A DNA stretch of 64,000 nucleotides from JACCTU01 sp963798985 (GTDB taxonomy: Bacteria; Actinomycetota; Thermoleophilia; Gaiellales; Gaiellaceae). Position 1 is the stretch's first letter. Every line of letters begins with the position of its first letter. The stretch spans positions 496,001 through 560,000 of the forward strand of contig CAWCVL010000007.1 in assembly GCA_963798985.1 (NCBI GenBank), in the 5' to 3' direction. A program made the position numbers and the translations under genes. The notes under the pieces are model-generated. The model saw only the letters and a list, made by a program, of their open reading frames with translations. It was not told where the DNA came from and made no database searches. Below are positions 33,965 to 42,869 of the stretch, piece after piece.

Positions 33965-34867
33965 TCAGACCGTCTCACAGGCCGGGTCGAGCACCGCGGC
34001 CGGCGCCTCCGGCGGCAGCGACCGGCGCGTCGCGAGCACCGAGCCGACGAGCACGAGCGCGAACCCCGCGGCCATGCCGAGCGTGAAGTGCTCGTCGAGG
34101 ATCGCGATGCCGAGGAGCGCCGCGACCGCCGGGTTGATGTACGTGATCACGGTCGCGCGCACGGGCCCGACCTCGGCGATCAGCGCGAAGAAGAGCACGA
34201 ACGCGATCGCGGTGCAGACGACGGCGAGCGCGAGCACCGACCAGATGGCGCTCCACGGCGGCGTCTCGCTCGGAAGGCTGACGAGAGCGAACGGCACGAA
34301 GGCCACCGCAGTCACCGCGAGCGACGCGGAGATCACGCCGAGCGCCGGAAGATCGGCGAGGTACCGCTGGAGGATCACCGGCCCGACCGCGTAGCAGACC
34401 GCCACGAGCGCGACCTCGGAGATCGGGAGGACACCGGCGCCTTCGAGGTTCAGCCCGACGATCGCACCGACGCCGACGAGACCGATCAGGAGCCCGATCA
34501 AGCTCGATCGGCCGAGCCGCTCCCGGTCGCCGGTCGTTCGCGCGATCACGGCGCCGACGAGCGGCACGGCTGCGATGAGCAGCGCCGTCAGCGAGCTCGA
34601 GATGTGCTGCTCCGCCGTCCCGAGCAGGACCCACGGGATCGCGATCTCGATCGCGGCGAACACGAGCAGCGGCACCCAGTGGCCCTTCAACGGCCGGAGC
34701 TCCCCGCGGGCCGCCGCGATCGGCAGCAGCAGCAGCGCCGCGATCGTGGTTCGTCCGAGCACGAGCACCGCCGGGCTGAGATCTCGGACCGCGACCAGGA
34801 TCAGGAGGTACGGGATGCCCCAGATCACGGACATCGCGGCGAACAGGAGCAGCCCGCGTCTCGTCAT
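33965..34867 (-). CDS. EamA/DMT family transporter
   Basis: A 300-residue protein with ten membrane helices in two EamA repeats: LLLFAAMSVIWGIPYLLI at the N terminus, GRTTIAALLLLPIAAARGE, LIGLVGVGAIVGLNLEG, and in the second repeat ATVITYINPAVAALLGIA. Related to RhaT/YdcZ-type exporters; substrate unknown. It is divergent from the ArsR gene at 34947, whose promoter and operator occupy the gap. Confidence 0.88.
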   Translation of the reverse strand: MTRRGLLLFAAMSVIWGIPYLLILVAVRDLSPAVLVLGRTTIAALLLLPIAAARGELRPLKGHWVPLLVFAAIEIAIPWVLLGTAEQHISSSLTALLIAAVPLVGAVIARTTGDRERLGRSSLIGLLIGLVGVGAIVGLNLEGAGVLPISEVALVAVCYAVGPVILQRYLADLPALGVISASLAVTAVAFVPFALVSLPSETPPWSAIWSVLALAVVCTAIAFVLFFALIAEVGPVRATVITYINPAVAALLGIAILDEHFTLGMAAGFALVLVGSVLATRRSLPPEAPAAVLDPACETV

Positions 34868-34910
34868 CGTCCCACGCTACGGGCCGCAGAACCTGCTCGG
34901 CCAACAGGAT

Positions 34911-34940
34911 TTGACATGTGACTAATCGGTCACCTATAGT
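34911..34940 (+). promoter_or_regulatory. Promoter with overlapping inverted repeat, upstream of arsR-type gene
   Basis: TTGACA (34911-34916), an 18-base spacer and TATAGT (34935-34940) make a near-consensus housekeeping promoter. The spacer contains GTGAC-TAATCG-GTCAC (34918-34933), a perfect inverted repeat ideal for autorepression by the ArsR protein. The GTG start at 34947 lies where transcription should begin, so the message is probably leaderless. Confidence 0.75.
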
Positions 34941-34946
34941 GGGGCT

Positions 34947-35267
34947 GTGACCGACGACGACCGTGTGTTCAAGGCGCTCGCCGACCCGACGCGGCGTTTC
35001 CTGCTCGACCGGCTCTTCAAGCGTGACGGCCGCACGCTGACCGAGCTCGAGTCCGGGCTCGAGATGACGCGCTTCGGCGTCATGAAGCACCTGCGAGTCC
35101 TCGAAGACGCGGGCCTCGTCGTCACGCGCCGGCAGGGCCGGGCGAAGCTGCACTTCCTGAACCCGGTGCCGATCCGGCTGATCCACGACCGCTGGATCGA
35201 CAAGTACACGGAGCGCCGGGTGTCGGCGCTCGCGAACCTCAAGAGCGAGTTGGAGGAGAGTGCATGA
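34947..35267 (+). CDS. ArsR-family transcriptional regulator
   Basis: A 106-residue winged-helix repressor: VFKALADPTRRFLLDRLFKR, LTELESGLEMTRFGVMKHLR as the helix-turn-helix, and VVTRRQGRAKLHFLNPVPIR as the wing. There is no metal-binding Cys cluster; this is the type that sits with SRPBCC/AHSA1 genes. GTG start directly after the -10 box implies leaderless translation. It overlaps the next gene by 4 bases (ATGA), so regulator and SRPBCC protein are one unit. Confidence 0.9.
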   Translation: MTDDDRVFKALADPTRRFLLDRLFKRDGRTLTELESGLEMTRFGVMKHLRVLEDAGLVVTRRQGRAKLHFLNPVPIRLIHDRWIDKYTERRVSALANLKSELEESA

Positions 35268-35775
35268 CGACGATGACGGAGACGAAGGTGACGACCCAGG
35301 TCTACCGGGTGTACATCAACGCGACGCCCCAGGCGATCTGGGATGCGATCACCAAGCCCGAGTGGACGGACAAGTACGGCTACGGCGGCACGGTCGAGGG
35401 GGATCTGCAGCCGGGCGCCCCCTACCGCATCCTCGCCGGAGCGGCATGCAGGCGGCCGGCGTGAGCGGACCGATCATCGACGGTGAGCTGCTCGAGGTCG
35501 ACCCGCCGCACAAGCTCGTCCAGACGTGGCGCATGCTGATGGACCCGGAACTGGAAGCAGAAGGGTTCACGCGCCTGACGTGGGAGATCGAGGAGGGAAA
35601 GAGCGGGGCCACGAGGCTCACCGTGATCCACGAGCTCGAGGGCGCGCCGAAGCTGGCGAACATGGTCGCCGGCGGGTTGGAAGACACGGGCGCCGGCGGC
35701 GGCTGGAGCTGGATCCTCAGCGATCTGAAGACGCTGCTCGAGACCGGCACGGCGTTCGACAAGTCGAACTTCTGA
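35264..35775 (+). CDS. SRPBCC/AHSA1-domain protein (frame interrupted)
   Basis: An AHSA1-type START-like fold. ATG 35264 gives VTTQVYRVYINATPQAIWDA and ITKPEWTDKYGYGGTVE; near 35445 the frame changes, fixed by one missing base (AGAAMQAAG or AGAGMQAAG restored), and continues with IIDGELLEVDPPHKLVQTWR, LTWEIEEGKSGATRLTVIHE and GGGWSWILSDLKTLLETG. Such proteins bind small hydrophobic ligands. Coupled to the ArsR gene in front, a common pairing in actinobacteria. Confidence 0.82.
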
Positions 35776-35786
35776 ACCTGAGCAAA

Positions 35787-35814
35787 GGCGGAGGCCCAGA
35801 GCAGGGCCTCCGCC
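35787..35814. terminator. Bidirectional terminator hairpin
   Basis: GGCGGAGGCCC and GGGCCTCCGCC form an 11-bp perfect stem with a 6-base loop (AGAGCA), placed between the converging stops of the SRPBCC and HIT genes. No long T run follows on either side, as usual in GC-rich actinobacteria. Confidence 0.75.
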
Positions 35815-35818
35815 GATC

Positions 35819-36301
35819 TCACCGCGGCCAGGCGTCCGCGAGTCGGCGGCGCGTCTCCGCCAGGTGCTCGGGCATCACCTTCACGTCGGCGAGCACGGGC
35901 ATGAAGTTCGTGTCGCCCTCCCAGCGCGGGACGACGTGCTGGTGCACGTGGTCGACGACGCCGGCGCCGGCGACCCGGCCGAGGTTCCAGCCGAGGTTGG
36001 AGCCCTGCGGCGCATAGAGCTCGCGCAGCGCGTCGAGCCCTTGCTGGGCGAGGCGATGGATCTCGAGGACCTCGTCGTCGGTCAGCTCGCCGTAGCTCCC
36101 GACGTGACGGTAGGGCGCGACCAGGAAGTGCCCGGACGCGTAGGGGAAGCGGTTCAGGAGCGCGAAGGCCTGCTCTCCGCGGCGAACCACGAGCGTCTCC
36201 TCGTCCTCGCCCTCCTGCGCCAGGCAGAAGACGCAGCCGGGCTGGTCGTCCGCGGACTGGATGTATTCGAGGCGCCACGGTGCCCAGAGCGGCTTCGGCA
36301 C
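35819..36301 (-). CDS. HIT-family nucleotide hydrolase/phosphorylase
   Basis: A 160-residue histidine-triad protein. Start GTG 36301 gives VPKPLWAPWRLEYIQSADD, the usual N terminus of the long HIT proteins; the upstream ATG at 36367 adds residues not found in the family. CVFC suggests the zinc site, FPYASGHFLVAPYRHVGSY the first strands, and the triad is in GVVDHVHQHVVPRW. The group includes Ap4A phosphorylase-like proteins acting on dinucleoside polyphosphates. Confidence 0.88.
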   Translation of the reverse strand: MPKPLWAPWRLEYIQSADDQPGCVFCLAQEGEDEETLVVRRGEQAFALLNRFPYASGHFLVAPYRHVGSYGELTDDEVLEIHRLAQQGLDALRELYAPQGSNLGWNLGRVAGAGVVDHVHQHVVPRWEGDTNFMPVLADVKVMPEHLAETRRRLADAWPR

Positions 36302-36382
36302 GCGGCGTATCCAAGCAGCAGTTGACAGGAGGGCCGCGAGGGACGTAAGAACCGGGTCGAAAGCCATCGACGAAAGGTCGTC

Positions 36383-36612
36383 ATGCGCTTCAGGGGTCTC
36401 ATGGTCATCGAGACCGCGGAGAGCGCAACCGCCGCGGCGTTCACGTGCCGCGCGACGCTTGCCAGGAAACGAATCCGCGGTACCGGCCGGGGTGGCTGCA
36501 CGTTCAAGCTGCCGAAGACCGCAAAAGGCAAGCGCTTCGTGCTCACGATGACTGCAACAGCGACGGGGGCAAGGCCGAGACGTTCAGGCCGTACGCGTTC
36601 CGCGTGCGCTGA
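36383..36612 (+). pseudogene. Remnant of a secreted protein domain
   Basis: A frame with MVIETAESATAAAFTCRATL, RGTGRGGCTFKLPKTAKGKR and FVLTMTATA, continuing after a frame change in a G5 run as GKAETFRPYAFRVR and TGA. This resembles the C-terminal beta domain (paired Cys, closing Arg) of secreted proteins. No signal peptide or N-terminal part is present, so it looks like a leftover fragment. Confidence 0.35.
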
Positions 36613-36707
36613 GCGCGCAAGACCGTTCTGCGACTGTTTTGCGCTCTACGGTCGCGGAAACATCACCGCCGGTTGCCTCAGAGCGGACCGACACAAAAGG
36701 AGTGGAC

Positions 36708-37130
36708 ATGAGCGCAGAGCTGTTGAGCGAGACCGAGATCGAGACCCTTCGCAAGGGCGCAACGGGTGCCGGGCTGCTCGTCACCGTGAGTGACAAGAGC
36801 TTCTTCGACACGTTCAAGGAGGCCGGGGCGATGGCGAAGCATCTCGCCGCTGCCAAGGGCGGCTCCGACAGCGAGATCGTCCGCAAGGTGTCGGAGGGAC
36901 GCGGCACCGGCTTCGGCGTGACGAGCTCCCCCGCCGAGGTGGAGGCCGGGACGCTGGAGGCGCTCCGGTCGTCGGCGCAATTGCTCCGAGACAAGGCGCC
37001 AGATCAACTGGAGAGCTATCGCACGTTCGTTCTCGACCTCGTCCGGTCGGTGGCGTCGGCCGCCGAGGGCGGAGAAGAGGCCGAGGCGGCGGCGATCGCG
37101 AAGATCGAGGGGGCGCTCGGAGAGGCCTAG
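36708..37130 (+). CDS. Conserved helical protein of unknown function
   Basis: A 140-residue soluble protein after a good ribosome site (AAAAGGAG). ELLSETEIETLRKGATGAGL and VTVSDKSFFDTFKEAGAMAK begin a mostly helical fold; LRSSAQLLRDKAPDQLESYR and VLDLVRSVASAAEGGEEAEA follow. The small acidic helical bundle recalls tellurite-resistance TerB-like or related domains, but metal ligands are not visible, so no name is given. It converges on the globin gene. Confidence 0.65.
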   Translation: MSAELLSETEIETLRKGATGAGLLVTVSDKSFFDTFKEAGAMAKHLAAAKGGSDSEIVRKVSEGRGTGFGVTSSPAEVEAGTLEALRSSAQLLRDKAPDQLESYRTFVLDLVRSVASAAEGGEEAEAAAIAKIEGALGEA

Positions 37131-37132
37131 GG

Positions 37133-37558
37133 CTACTGGGAGTAGCCCTCGGTCACCTCGCCCTTGTGTGCGGCGAACGCAGCCAGAACCTCCCCTTTCT
37201 CCTGCTCGGGCACCTTGAAGAAGTCAAGCGTTCGCCCAAGTTCAGCCGCGACTTCGTCGAACTCGGCGGGAGAGATCTTCAGCTCGCGATGGGCTTCTTC
37301 CAAGCCGAGAGCAGTACTGCCTGGTTTTGTGGCTACATAGTGCTGGGGTCCACCGGCAACGTTGCAGACCCAAAGGGTGCGCATGAACTTGAGGCCCGGA
37401 AGTCTGCCCAGATTGTTGGTGTGCCACTCCTGTAGCTCGGGGTTCTCCGATTTCTGGCCGACGATCGGGTTGCGCACGATTGCCTCGCTGAAGTGGTCAA
37501 CCACTGCTGCGATGGCGAATGCGCCACCGAGCCGCTCGTACAGACTCGATTCACTCAT
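37133..37558 (-). CDS. Truncated hemoglobin (group I-like)
   Basis: A 141-residue 2-on-2 globin. SLYERLGGAFAIAAVVDHFS is the classic N terminus, NLGRLPGLKFMRTLWVCNVA and GGPQHYVATKPGSTALGLEE replace the usual GGP-Y region, and EEAHRELKISPAEFDEVAAE places the proximal heme His. Such globins scavenge nitric oxide or sense oxygen. It has no obvious partner gene. Confidence 0.82.
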   Translation of the reverse strand: MSESSLYERLGGAFAIAAVVDHFSEAIVRNPIVGQKSENPELQEWHTNNLGRLPGLKFMRTLWVCNVAGGPQHYVATKPGSTALGLEEAHRELKISPAEFDEVAAELGRTLDFFKVPEQEKGEVLAAFAAHKGEVTEGYSQ

Positions 37559-37608
37559 TTCCTGCCTCCTAGAGGTTTCCTAGACCGATGCGCTTGTCCG
37601 CTACTACG

Positions 37609-37645
37609 CCGAACCGTCCCGGCTCGGATTTCGACTCCGGTTCGG
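37609..37645 (-). terminator. Hairpin after corA
   Basis: CCGAACCG (37609-37616) and CGGTTCGG (37638-37645) form an 8-bp stem just past the corA stop (37647) on the minus strand, with a 21-base loop. Likely a terminator, although the loop is long. Confidence 0.45.
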
Positions 37646-37646
37646 C

Positions 37647-38627
37647 CTAGAGCCAGCGCTTCCAGCGGAAGAAGCCGAGCATCGCGAAGATCGTCAGCAC
37701 CATGATCGCGATGATCGCCCAGAACGCCGCGTGCGTTCCCTCGCCCGGGTAGACGACGTTCATCCCGAACACGCTCGCGATCAGCGTCAGCGGCAGCAGG
37801 ATCACGCTGAAGACCGTGAGCACGCGCAGGACGTCGTTGTGCCGGTGTGCGATCACCGACTCGTTCGTGTCCTCGAGCGCCTCGACGACTTCCTTGTAGT
37901 TGTCGAGCACGTCCCAGATCCGCTCGGACGCGTCGACGATGTCGTCGAAGTAGAGCTCGAGGTCCTCCGGCAGGAAGCGCTCGACCTTCCGCTCGAGCAC
38001 GCGCAGCGTCGGGCGCTGCGGCTTCATGATCTTGCGGTACGAGATGATCTCCTGCTTGACGTTCGAGATGTCGCGCACGAGCTCCTCGGAGCGCACCTCG
38101 TGGATGTCGTCCTCGATCTTGTCGAGCTTGTGCGCGATCTTGTCGAGGATCGGAAAGCAGTAGTCGAAGAGGTCGTCGAGCACCTCGTACAGCAGCCGGC
38201 CCGATCCTTTCGCGAAGAGCTCGTTGCGGAAGCCCTCGTCCTCGGCGCAGCGGTTGAACAGCCGGTCGACCGGCAGCAGCGGGACGTTCGGCATCGTCAC
38301 GAGGTAGTCCGGCCCGAGCACGATGTCGAGCTCGGCGGCGTTCAGACGCTGGACCGAGCTGTCGTACCACGGGAAGTGCAGGACGGCGAAGAGGTACTCG
38401 GGGTAGTCGTCGACCTTCGGCCGCTGGCGCTTCGAGAGGATGTCCTCGACGTCGAGCGGGTGCCAGCCGAAGCGCTCGGCCAGCTCCGTCGCCACTTCCT
38501 GATCGGGTGCCGTGACGTGCACCCACGTGAGCCCCTGCGCGCTGAGCTCAGCGATGCGCGGCCGTGCGGCGGCCTCCGCAACACCGGTGCGGCCACGCGA
38601 GCGCCTGATGCGAGGCAGGCTGGGCAT
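37647..38627 (-). CDS. corA: CorA-type magnesium/cobalt transporter
   Basis: A 326-residue divalent cation channel. The cytoplasmic funnel begins LTWVHVTAPDQEVATELAER and HPLDVEDILSKRQRPKVDDY, with a long helix (SNVKQEIISYRKIMKPQRPT). Two C-terminal helices carry the selectivity signature in SVFGMNVVYPGEG, and the basic tail FFRWKRWL ends the protein. Length matches the family. Second gene of a two-gene unit with the upstream MFS transporter. Confidence 0.93.
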   Translation of the reverse strand: MPSLPRIRRSRGRTGVAEAAARPRIAELSAQGLTWVHVTAPDQEVATELAERFGWHPLDVEDILSKRQRPKVDDYPEYLFAVLHFPWYDSSVQRLNAAELDIVLGPDYLVTMPNVPLLPVDRLFNRCAEDEGFRNELFAKGSGRLLYEVLDDLFDYCFPILDKIAHKLDKIEDDIHEVRSEELVRDISNVKQEIISYRKIMKPQRPTLRVLERKVERFLPEDLELYFDDIVDASERIWDVLDNYKEVVEALEDTNESVIAHRHNDVLRVLTVFSVILLPLTLIASVFGMNVVYPGEGTHAAFWAIIAIMVLTIFAMLGFFRWKRWL

Positions 38628-38672
38628 CGGTACTGAGGGGATCGTCCGTGTGCACGGTCATCGGCGCGCAGT

Positions 38673-39962
38673 CTACCCGGCGGTCCGGCCGGGCTCCAGG
38701 TCGCCGTGGACGAAGCCGTGCTCGAGCTCCGCACGCGGGATGCGTCGGAGTTGCTCCGGGACCAGGCGCTCCAGGGCGACCGCGCCAACCGCTGCGACGA
38801 GGCAGACCGCAGCCGCGAGCGGCCAGAGCGCGAACGGCGCGCTCGCGAGGATCAATCCGCCGATCGCCGGTCCCGCGACGCCGCCGAGGCCCCACGACAT
38901 CGAGTGCAGTGCGAAGTAGCGCCCGCGCAGGCGCTCGCCTCCGAGCTCTCCGACGAGCGCCTGGTGCGCGGGCCCGTGGAGACACTCGCCGATTCCGAAG
39001 ACGATCGCGAAGACGGTGATCGCGACGAACGCGGCGGTCGCCTCGAGCCAGTAGCCGGTCGCGTCCACCCCGAGCCAGGCGACCGCCCAGAGCAGCGGCA
39101 TCAGCGCAAGCGCGGGCAGACGGCGCTTCCCCTCGAGCCAGCGGGAGATCGGGAGCTGCGCGAGCACGATCGTGATCGTGTTGAAGAAGAACACGACGCC
39201 GATCTGGCGCTCGCTCAGGCCCCCATGGTCGCTCACGAACGGCGGGAGGAGGTTCAGGAGCGAGTAGCCCGCGGCGACGAAGAGGAAGTTGAGCGACCAC
39301 AGGCCGAGGAAGAGGCGGTCGCGCAGCACTTCCCGATACGAGCCCGCGGACTCGCCCTCGCGCAGTGGCGGGATGCCCGGATCGCGGATGAGCGTGAGCA
39401 CGCCCACGTAGGCGAGGAAGGTGAGCCCGTCGAGGACGAAGAGGACGGTGAACGACGTCGGCGAGTCGACGCTGGCGATCAGGCCGCCGACGAGCCCGCC
39501 GAGACCGACGCCGAGGTTCATCGTGACGCGCTGCTGCGCGAACGCCGCGTGGAGTCGTGCGGGCGGCGTCAGCCGGGAGATGAGCGTGGACTGGCTCGGC
39601 CAGAATGCCGCGCTGCCGACGCCCTCGAAGGCGAGCAGCGCGTACGCGTGCCACGGCTCGCTCACGAGCGGGAGGAGTCCGAACCCGATCGCCTGGATCA
39701 CGAGCCCCGCGCGGAGCACGCGTCGTGCGCCGAGCCGGTCGATCACCGGGCCCATCGCGACCCCCGCAATGAGTTGAGCCGCGGCGGAGATCGCGATCGC
39801 AATCCCCGCGGTTGCGATCCCGAACCCGCGAACGTCGGTCAGGTAGATCGCGAGGAACGGGAACACGATCCCGTTCCCGAACGAGTTCGCGACGCCGCCG
39901 ATCTGGAGCAGCCAGACGTCGCGGGGAAGCTGCGGATCGAGTGAGCGAAGGTAGCCCCGCAC
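38673..39962 (-). CDS. MFS transporter
   Basis: A 429-residue major facilitator protein with 12 predicted helices. IYLTDVRGFGIATAGIA and VAMGPVIDRLGARRVLRAG carry the conserved loop between helices 2 and 3; FLLTPPAR-like and EGVGSAAFWPSQSTLISRL follow. Probably a drug/proton antiporter-like exporter; no substrate can be assigned. Its stop is 45 bases from corA on the same strand. Start ATG 39962. Confidence 0.88.
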   Translation of the reverse strand: MRGYLRSLDPQLPRDVWLLQIGGVANSFGNGIVFPFLAIYLTDVRGFGIATAGIAIAISAAAQLIAGVAMGPVIDRLGARRVLRAGLVIQAIGFGLLPLVSEPWHAYALLAFEGVGSAAFWPSQSTLISRLTPPARLHAAFAQQRVTMNLGVGLGGLVGGLIASVDSPTSFTVLFVLDGLTFLAYVGVLTLIRDPGIPPLREGESAGSYREVLRDRLFLGLWSLNFLFVAAGYSLLNLLPPFVSDHGGLSERQIGVVFFFNTITIVLAQLPISRWLEGKRRLPALALMPLLWAVAWLGVDATGYWLEATAAFVAITVFAIVFGIGECLHGPAHQALVGELGGERLRGRYFALHSMSWGLGGVAGPAIGGLILASAPFALWPLAAAVCLVAAVGAVALERLVPEQLRRIPRAELEHGFVHGDLEPGRTAG

Positions 39963-39989
39963 GCGCGCGAGGCTACCTCCGACCCGGTG

Positions 39990-40670
39990 TTAGCTCCGCG
40001 AGCGGTTGACGAGTCGCTCGATGTGCGCCGGTGCGCGCTCGAGCAGCTTCTGCGCGCGGGCGGCGGGGAACCTGCCCGTGGCGACCGCCGCGTCGACCTT
40101 CTGCTTCAGGGCTGCGAACAGCGCCTGCTTCAGGCCGTCGACCGACTTGTTCTTCGCAGCGGCGATCTGCGCGAGCGACTTGCCTGCACGCAGCTCGGCC
40201 ACCAGTTGCGCGTTCGTCACGCCGAGGTACGTGGCGGCAGTCTTGAGCAGTCCACCGCGTGCGGCCTTCGTGCGCGCGGTACGCGCGCGCGGCGTTGCGT
40301 TCACGATGCGCTCGACGAGCTGCGGTGCACGCTGCAGCAGACGATCGGCACGAGCAGCGTCGAGCTTGCCTGCGGTCTTCGCAGCCGCGACCCTCGAGCG
40401 AAGCGCGTTCAGGAGCGCCGACTCGAGCCCGTCGACCGACTTGCCCTTTGAGCTAGCGACCTGGGCCAACGACTTCCCGGATCGAAGCTCAACCCGGAGC
40501 GCCGCCGGCGTCAGGTCGAGATACGCAGCGGCCACGGGCAGCAACCCACGCTGCTGAACCTTCGCCGCCGCCCGAGGCTTCGCCTTGCCGGGAGCCTTCG
40601 CCACAGCGACCGCGGCCCCGACCCCGACGAGCAGCCCGAGAACGAGCAGAACAGAGGTGATGCGTTTCAT
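39990..40670 (-). CDS. Secreted two-repeat helical protein
   Basis: A 226-residue exported protein (signal MKRITSVLLVLGLLVGVGA). It has two tandem units of about 80 residues, each starting with GLLxxAAxYLxxT, then ELRxGKSLAQ(V/I)A, K-KSVDGL, and ending in LLxRAPxxxERxVN. The unit matches a domain common in actinobacterial secreted proteins (YLGLT...GKSLAQIA) with no established role. The unit boundaries are marked by basic TRTKAARG. Probably cell-envelope associated. Confidence 0.75.
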   Translation of the reverse strand: MKRITSVLLVLGLLVGVGAAVAVAKAPGKAKPRAAAKVQQRGLLPVAAAYLDLTPAALRVELRSGKSLAQVASSKGKSVDGLESALLNALRSRVAAAKTAGKLDAARADRLLQRAPQLVERIVNATPRARTARTKAARGGLLKTAATYLGVTNAQLVAELRAGKSLAQIAAAKNKSVDGLKQALFAALKQKVDAAVATGRFPAARAQKLLERAPAHIERLVNRSRS

Positions 40671-40835
40671 CAAGCGTCCTTTCGAAGTTGAACTCGCGGA
40701 AGGTAGCGCCGAGTCATGAAGATTTCCTGAAGCGCGAGTGCGCCCGATAGCGACGTATCGCTGGAAATCGCGCGTTCGCGTCTCGGGTCGTGTCTCAGCG
40801 TCCCATCGGAGTGTTGCCCTTTCGGGGAAGGGTGT

Positions 40836-41369
40836 CTACCCGACGCGCTTCCAGGTCTTCGCGGGGTACGCGACTGAGATTGCCCACGCACAGCGGAAGG
40901 TCTGGCAGCCCTTGGGGATGAGAGGCGTGAGCTTGATCTCCTTGCCGCGGATCTGGTACCGGAAGGAGACCTTTGGAAACTCCTTCAAGATCGTGACCGT
41001 TCCGGGCTTGCTCACGCGATAACGCCCGTCATCAACTTGGTCGCCATTCCAGTCGAGCGAGCCGAACTCGCCGTTCTTGAGGAAGAAGTGCGAGTGCCTG
41101 CGAGAGACGGCTCCGAGACAGGGCCTTGCCGGATCACGGAGTTGCTCCGGGCTCCGAACGCCCGGGATGAAGCCATTCCCCACGACCATCTCGTTGACGA
41201 GCTTGGTGATGCCCGCGCTGCGGAAGGCACTTGTCAGCTCGGCGCATGTCGTCGTCCTCGCCCACGTGCCGACGAGCGACCCGGCGGATTGAGAAGACGC
41301 CGAGTACGCGACACCACTCCCGCCTAACACGCCGACGAGCGCCACCGCAACGAGCATGAGCTTCCTCAT
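40836..41369 (-). CDS. Secreted lipocalin-like protein
   Basis: A 177-residue exported protein. Start ATG 41369 gives a signal peptide (MRKLMLVAVALVGVLGG, cleavage after VAYSASS). The mature part begins LVGTWARTTTCAELTSAFRS, then has two more Cys regions (PARPCLGA and KGCQTFRCAWA), and SHFFLKNGEFGSLDWNGDQV DDGRYRVS in beta strands. The pattern of one GTW motif and four Cys is that of small lipocalin-like binding proteins. Ligand unknown. No partner gene. Confidence 0.65.
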   Translation of the reverse strand: MRKLMLVAVALVGVLGGSGVAYSASSQSAGSLVGTWARTTTCAELTSAFRSAGITKLVNEMVVGNGFIPGVRSPEQLRDPARPCLGAVSRRHSHFFLKNGEFGSLDWNGDQVDDGRYRVSKPGTVTILKEFPKVSFRYQIRGKEIKLTPLIPKGCQTFRCAWAISVAYPAKTWKRVG

Positions 41370-41456
41370 GTTCCCCGTTCCCCTCATCAGGTTGCTTCCA
41401 GGAGCGCGACTATCAGGCGTTTCCGAGCCGTTGTCAATCCTCTCCGACTCGCGGGG

Positions 41457-41619
41457 TCAGTTCGCGGTCGCAGCTAGTGGGATCGGGAGTGGCGGGGCGG
41501 TCTTGAACGCCTCACGGACGCGCTCGCGGGCGAGCCTCGCGTCCGGGTATCCGTAGAGCTTCCGGACGAGTTCGCCGCCGTCCTCGTGGCCAAGGTGAAG
41601 CGCCCGACCGGACTCTCTA
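41457..41619 (-). pseudogene. C-terminal remnant of a tyrosine-recombinase integrase
   Basis: The minus strand directly after the tRNA-Arg reads ALHLGHEDGGELVRKLYGYPD and ARLARERVREAF, ending in TGA at 41457-41459. LGH followed at the right distance by a Tyr (LYGYPD) is the end of the catalytic domain of phage-type integrases. Only about 50 residues remain, without start or the Arg-containing box. Position at a tRNA 3' end is classic for an integrated element and marks this tRNA as a former attachment site. Confidence 0.75.
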
Positions 41620-41692
<73 letters not shown>

Positions 41693-41857
41693 GGGAACGA
41701 GCCAGTCTACTCGGAGAGAACGAGGCCTGGCGAACCTCGGCCGAGCGCCACAGCGCCTGCGCTCGCGTAGCTTGGACAGCCGGATGGCGGGATCGACATC
41801 GTCGGAGTGTCGTCGACGTAGTCGCCGTGGCCCTGACATCCCATTAGGTTTTCGCGG

Positions 41858-42869
41858 ATGCACGTCAGCTGCCCGCCTCGTGACGGTGCCCCTCGCGGAG
41901 ACGTTCGTGATCGCCCGCAGCTCTCAGGACGACGTCGAGCTCTGCCAGGTCGAGCTCCGGCACGGCGACGTGAGCGGCTTCGGCGAGGCGGCGCCGATCG
42001 ACCGCTACGGCGAGTCGGCCGAGTCGGCGAGCGCGTACGTCGAAGAGCACGCCGGACCTGCTCGGCGACGACCCGTTCGCGCTCGACGAGATCTTCGAGC
42101 GGCTGCCGAGGCGGGAGTTCGCCGCGCGCGCCGCGCTCGACGCCGCGCTGCACGACCTCTGCGGGAAGCTCGCGGGCCAGCCGGTCTGGCGGCTGCTCGG
42201 TCTGCGCCGCGCAGGGCCGCCGACGTCGTGGACGGTCTGGCTCGGCGACCCCGACGACATGGCGCGCCGCGCGGAGGCGGCCGCGCCGCGGTTCCGGCGG
42301 CTGAAGCTCAAGCTCGGCGGGGGAGACGGGCTCGACGTCGAGCGCGTGCGCGCGGTGCGCTCCGCGACCGACCGTCCGCTCCAGGTCGACGTCAACGAGT
42401 ACTGGACGCTCGACGAGGCGCTCGAGAATCTGCCGCAGCTGGAGATCGACTACTGCGAGCAGCCGCTCCCCGCAGGTGACCCAGGTGGCGCGGAGCTGAA
42501 GCGACGCTCGTCCGTGCCGATCTTCGTCGACGAGGACTGCCACACGCTCGCCGACGTCGCCGCGTGCGCGGAGCGCGCGCACGGGATCAACATCAAGCTC
42601 GCGAAGTCGGGCGGCATCCGCGAGGCGGTGCGCATGGCGCACGCCGCGCGGGCGCTCGGGCTCGGCGTGATGCTCGGCTGCATGGTCGAGTCCGGACTCT
42701 CGGTCGCCGCAGGTGCGCAGATCGCGTCGCTGATGGACCACGTCGACCTCGACGGCAACCTGTTGCTCGCGTACGACCCATGGCCGGGCGTCGAGTTCGT
42801 CGACGGCGTCCAGCTTCCCTCGAACGAGCGGGGCTCGGTGTCAGAGAAGCGATACCTGATCCTCGCTGA
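41858..42869 (+). CDS. dgcA: Enolase-superfamily racemase, probable N-acetyl-D-glutamate racemase (frameshifts)
   Basis: ATG 41858 gives MHVS; after an extra base, ARLVTVPLAETFVIARSS and GFGEAAPIDRYGESAESA follow. Another extra base near 42065 leads to DLLGDDPFALDEIF, then the catalytic KxK (RRLKLKLGG), metal ligands DVNEYW, EQPLP and VDEDCHTLAD, and the second Lys in INIKLAKSGG. This is the dipeptide-epimerase group. Its partner is a DUF1611 protein, the pairing known as DgcA-DgcN in D-glutamate breakdown. Near 42832 the frame runs on into dgcN instead of ending; restoring one G gives LGVREAIPDPR and TGA at 42869, which I take as the true end. Confidence 0.78.
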
